Notes under the pieces: generated by a model
Told to the model about the DNA's origin: nothing
What the model saw: the letters and a program-made list of their open reading frames with translations, nothing else
Database searches by the model: none
DNA from: Bacteroidales bacterium UBA6267
GTDB lineage: Bacteria; Bacteroidota; Bacteroidia; Bacteroidales; UBA1556
Direction of reading: 5' to 3'
NCBI GenBank assembly: GCA_002440745.1
Contig: DJVB01000061.1
Coordinates: forward strand, 62,001 to 126,000
Length of the DNA stretch: 64,000 bases
Program-made: the position numbers and the translations under genes
Shown: positions 62,163 to 64,000 of the stretch, piece by piece
Position numbering within the stretch: position 1 is the first letter of the stretch
Layout: the number at the start of each line of letters is the position of its first letter

Positions 62163-62348
62163 GAAACTAACATCTCCTCAATTGAAAATCTCTTTTTGTG
62201 GTTTTGTATTCTGGTGAAAACCATGAATTAACCTTTTAGCTTGAAAATCAGCCTTTCTGTCTGTGAACAAAAAAGATAAGAAAGATTTCGTTTTCGCCAT
62301 AAAAACTATATTTTTAAGGCTTGATTTTGTTAAAGCTAAATTCCTGAT

Positions 62349-64000
62349 ATGTACTTAATTTTTGATACGGAAACCACCGGAACTCCTCGCAACTATCAAG
62401 CTCCTCTTACCGATTCTGAAAACTGGCCAAGAATGGTGCAGATTGCATGGCAACTTCACCGTCCGGACGGAACTTTTGTGGAAGCGCACAATTTTATCGT
62501 AAAACCTGATGGTTTTGAAATTCCTTATGCCACTGTAAAAATCCACGGCATCACTACCGAAAAAGCTCTCGCCGAAGGTCATCCTTTGGCTGATGTGATT
62601 AATCGGTTTAATGAAGCGGTAGAGAAAGCGTCCATCATTATTGGTCATAATATCGATTTTGACCTAAGCATCGTTGGCGCCGAATTGCATCGAACAAACT
62701 CTCCTTTAACTTTGCTCAATAAACCGAAGTTGGACACCATGAAGTCAACCGTGGATTTCTGTGCCCTTCCGGGAGGTAAAGGTGGAAAATTAAAATATCC
62801 TAAGCTTAATGAGTTGCATTTCAAGCTTTTTGCTGAAGATTTTGAAGAAGCTCATAATGCTGCTGCTGATGTGGAAGCCACTACTCGCTGCTTTTTGGAA
62901 CTAATTCGCATCGGAATATTTGGCATAAACGACCTGAAAATCAGCGATGAGGATTATAAAGCTTTCTTTAAAATCAACACCGAAACCATTCAAGCTGTTG
63001 GTATTAGCTTTGAATCAAATAAAGAAGAAGAAACTAATCTGCCTGATTTAGAAGCGGAATCGGAAACCGTTGCTTCTGCCGATTCCTCCGACTCTGATTT
63101 TGTGCATCTGCATTTACATACCCAATATTCTATTTTAGATGGCCTGACCAAAATAAAAGACTTAGCCAAAAAAGCAAAAGCTGATGGCACAACTGCCATT
63201 GCAATAACCGATCACGGGACCATGTTTGGGGTCAAGGAGTTTCATAAAATCCTCACTTCCGAAGGGCTGAAACCAATCATTGGCATGGAAGCCTACGTAG
63301 CCTATCGCACTATGGACAAGCGCGATCGTCAAGATCAAAAACGGTTTCATTTGGTTCTTTTGGCAAAAAATGCTGAAGGTTATCAAAATCTGATGAAGTT
63401 GGCTACGATTGGCTATGAAGAGGGTTTTTATTATAAACCGAGAATTGATAAGGAAGTTTTACGAAAATATAGCACCGGTCTCATTGCGCTCTCTGCTTGT
63501 TTAGGTGGAGAAATTCCTTCGAAAATTATGGAAATTGGCGTAGAGGAAGGCGAGAAGGCACTTTTGGAATATCTCGACATTTTTGGAGAAGATTTCTATA
63601 TTGAGATTCAGCGACATCCGGCCTCCGATCCTGAGATGAATCAGGCGGTTTATCGCGACCAACTTTTTGTCAATACGGAATTGCTTCGGTTGGCCAAAAA
63701 ACACCAAGTGACTGTGGTTGCCACAAACGATGTTCACTTTTTGAATGCCGAAGACTATCTGGCACACGACCGTTTGGTTTGCCTAAATACCGGAAGAGAT
63801 TTAGACGACCCAAGCCGGACGAAATACACCGGTCAGGAATGGTTCAAAACCAAAGCCGAGATGCGTGAACTCTTTGCCGATATGCCTGAAGTATTGGCTA
63901 ATACGCTGATTGTAAACGACAAAATTGATGCTTATGAGTTGAATCATAAACCGATAATGCCCGATTTTAAAATTCCGGAAGATTTTGAGAACGAGGACGA
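62349..64000 (+). CDS. dnaE: DNA polymerase III alpha with fused N-terminal proofreading exonuclease (partial)
   Basis: The first 550 codons; the gene runs off the right edge. Residues 1-190 are a DnaQ-type DEDDh exonuclease: FDTETTG (Asp 6, Glu 8), GHNIDFDLS (Asp 103) and EAHNAAADVEA (His 169, Asp 174). After an acidic linker (about 222-250) the DnaE PHP domain begins (FVHLHLHTQYSILDGL, AIAITDHGTMFGVKEFH), followed by YYKPRIDKE, IALSACLGGEIP and VVATNDVHFL, all alpha-subunit hallmarks. The exonuclease lies before PHP, unlike PolC, where it is inserted within PHP. The enzyme copies the chromosome and proofreads in one chain. Confidence 0.93.
   Translation, partial: MYLIFDTETTGTPRNYQAPLTDSENWPRMVQIAWQLHRPDGTFVEAHNFIVKPDGFEIPYATVKIHGITTEKALAEGHPLADVINRFNEAVEKASIIIGHNIDFDLSIVGAELHRTNSPLTLLNKPKLDTMKSTVDFCALPGGKGGKLKYPKLNELHFKLFAEDFEEAHNAAADVEATTRCFLELIRIGIFGINDLKISDEDYKAFFKINTETIQAVGISFESNKEEETNLPDLEAESETVASADSSDSDFVHLHLHTQYSILDGLTKIKDLAKKAKADGTTAIAITDHGTMFGVKEFHKILTSEGLKPIIGMEAYVAYRTMDKRDRQDQKRFHLVLLAKNAEGYQNLMKLATIGYEEGFYYKPRIDKEVLRKYSTGLIALSACLGGEIPSKIMEIGVEEGEKALLEYLDIFGEDFYIEIQRHPASDPEMNQAVYRDQLFVNTELLRLAKKHQVTVVATNDVHFLNAEDYLAHDRLVCLNTGRDLDDPSRTKYTGQEWFKTKAEMRELFADMPEVLANTLIVNDKIDAYELNHKPIMPDFKIPEDFENED

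Overview
The window looks like chromosome of an uncultured or environmental member of the Bacteroidota, most like the Bacteroidales/Marinilabiliales side. The evidence is AT-rich DNA, few Shine-Dalgarno sites, and many -7 boxes of the Bacteroidota form TAnnTTTG just upstream of genes. The gene content agrees: type IX secretion (T9SS) cargo with type A and type B C-terminal domains, a PorP/SprF protein, a GH92 glycosidase, a fused DAHP synthase/chorismate mutase, and a phosphofructokinase with the residues of the pyrophosphate-dependent type. No rRNA, tRNA, CRISPR array or intact insertion sequence was seen.

Layout. 1-9.8 kb: end of a sensor histidine kinase, a GNAT acetyltransferase, a possible small RNA or leader, a lipoprotein/SprT-like pair, a MacB-type permease, a FixI/CcoI-like copper ATPase, ComF, a MerR regulator, a secreted nuclease/phosphatase-fold protein and a T9SS cargo protein. 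10-21 kb: GH92 lipoprotein, DAHP synthase/chorismate mutase with an overlapping aldehyde dehydrogenase, a LamG T9SS protein, a small membrane protein, Kbl and an atypical EF-G paralogue. 21-28 kb: unusual sugar transferase, Wzi-like outer-membrane protein, ROK kinase, a conserved protein of unknown function, aspartate kinase. 28-34.8 kb: a complete seven-gene tripartite ABC efflux operon (TetR, TolC, HlyD, two ATPases, two ABC-2 permeases) behind one promoter that overlaps a palindromic operator. 34.9-43.5 kb: an SDR dehydrogenase and an N-type rotary ATPase operon in the order atpDCQRB-X-EFAG. X is an extra one-helix protein with an extracytoplasmic domain, and the operon ends next to the remnant of an AAA ATPase gene. 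43.6-52.6 kb: mrdA-rodA, rnpA, phosphofructokinase, a ComEA-like HhH protein, a POT transporter, an ankyrin protein and a lipoprotein. 52.8-62.2 kb: a four-gene T9SS cassette. Last: the start of a DnaQ-DnaE fused replicative polymerase.

The most interesting parts are as follows. In the T9SS cassette, two unrelated adjacent secreted proteins end in the same short peptide (KPxTSxIFHF-stop), upstream of a type B CTD protein and a PorP/SprF protein. In the N-ATPase operon there is an inserted sensor-like gene, and the c subunit has two membrane carboxylates and an altered loop. A promoter-to-terminator unit near 1.0-1.2 kb contains no reading frame. Assignments rest on reading motifs and gene order; no database search was possible.
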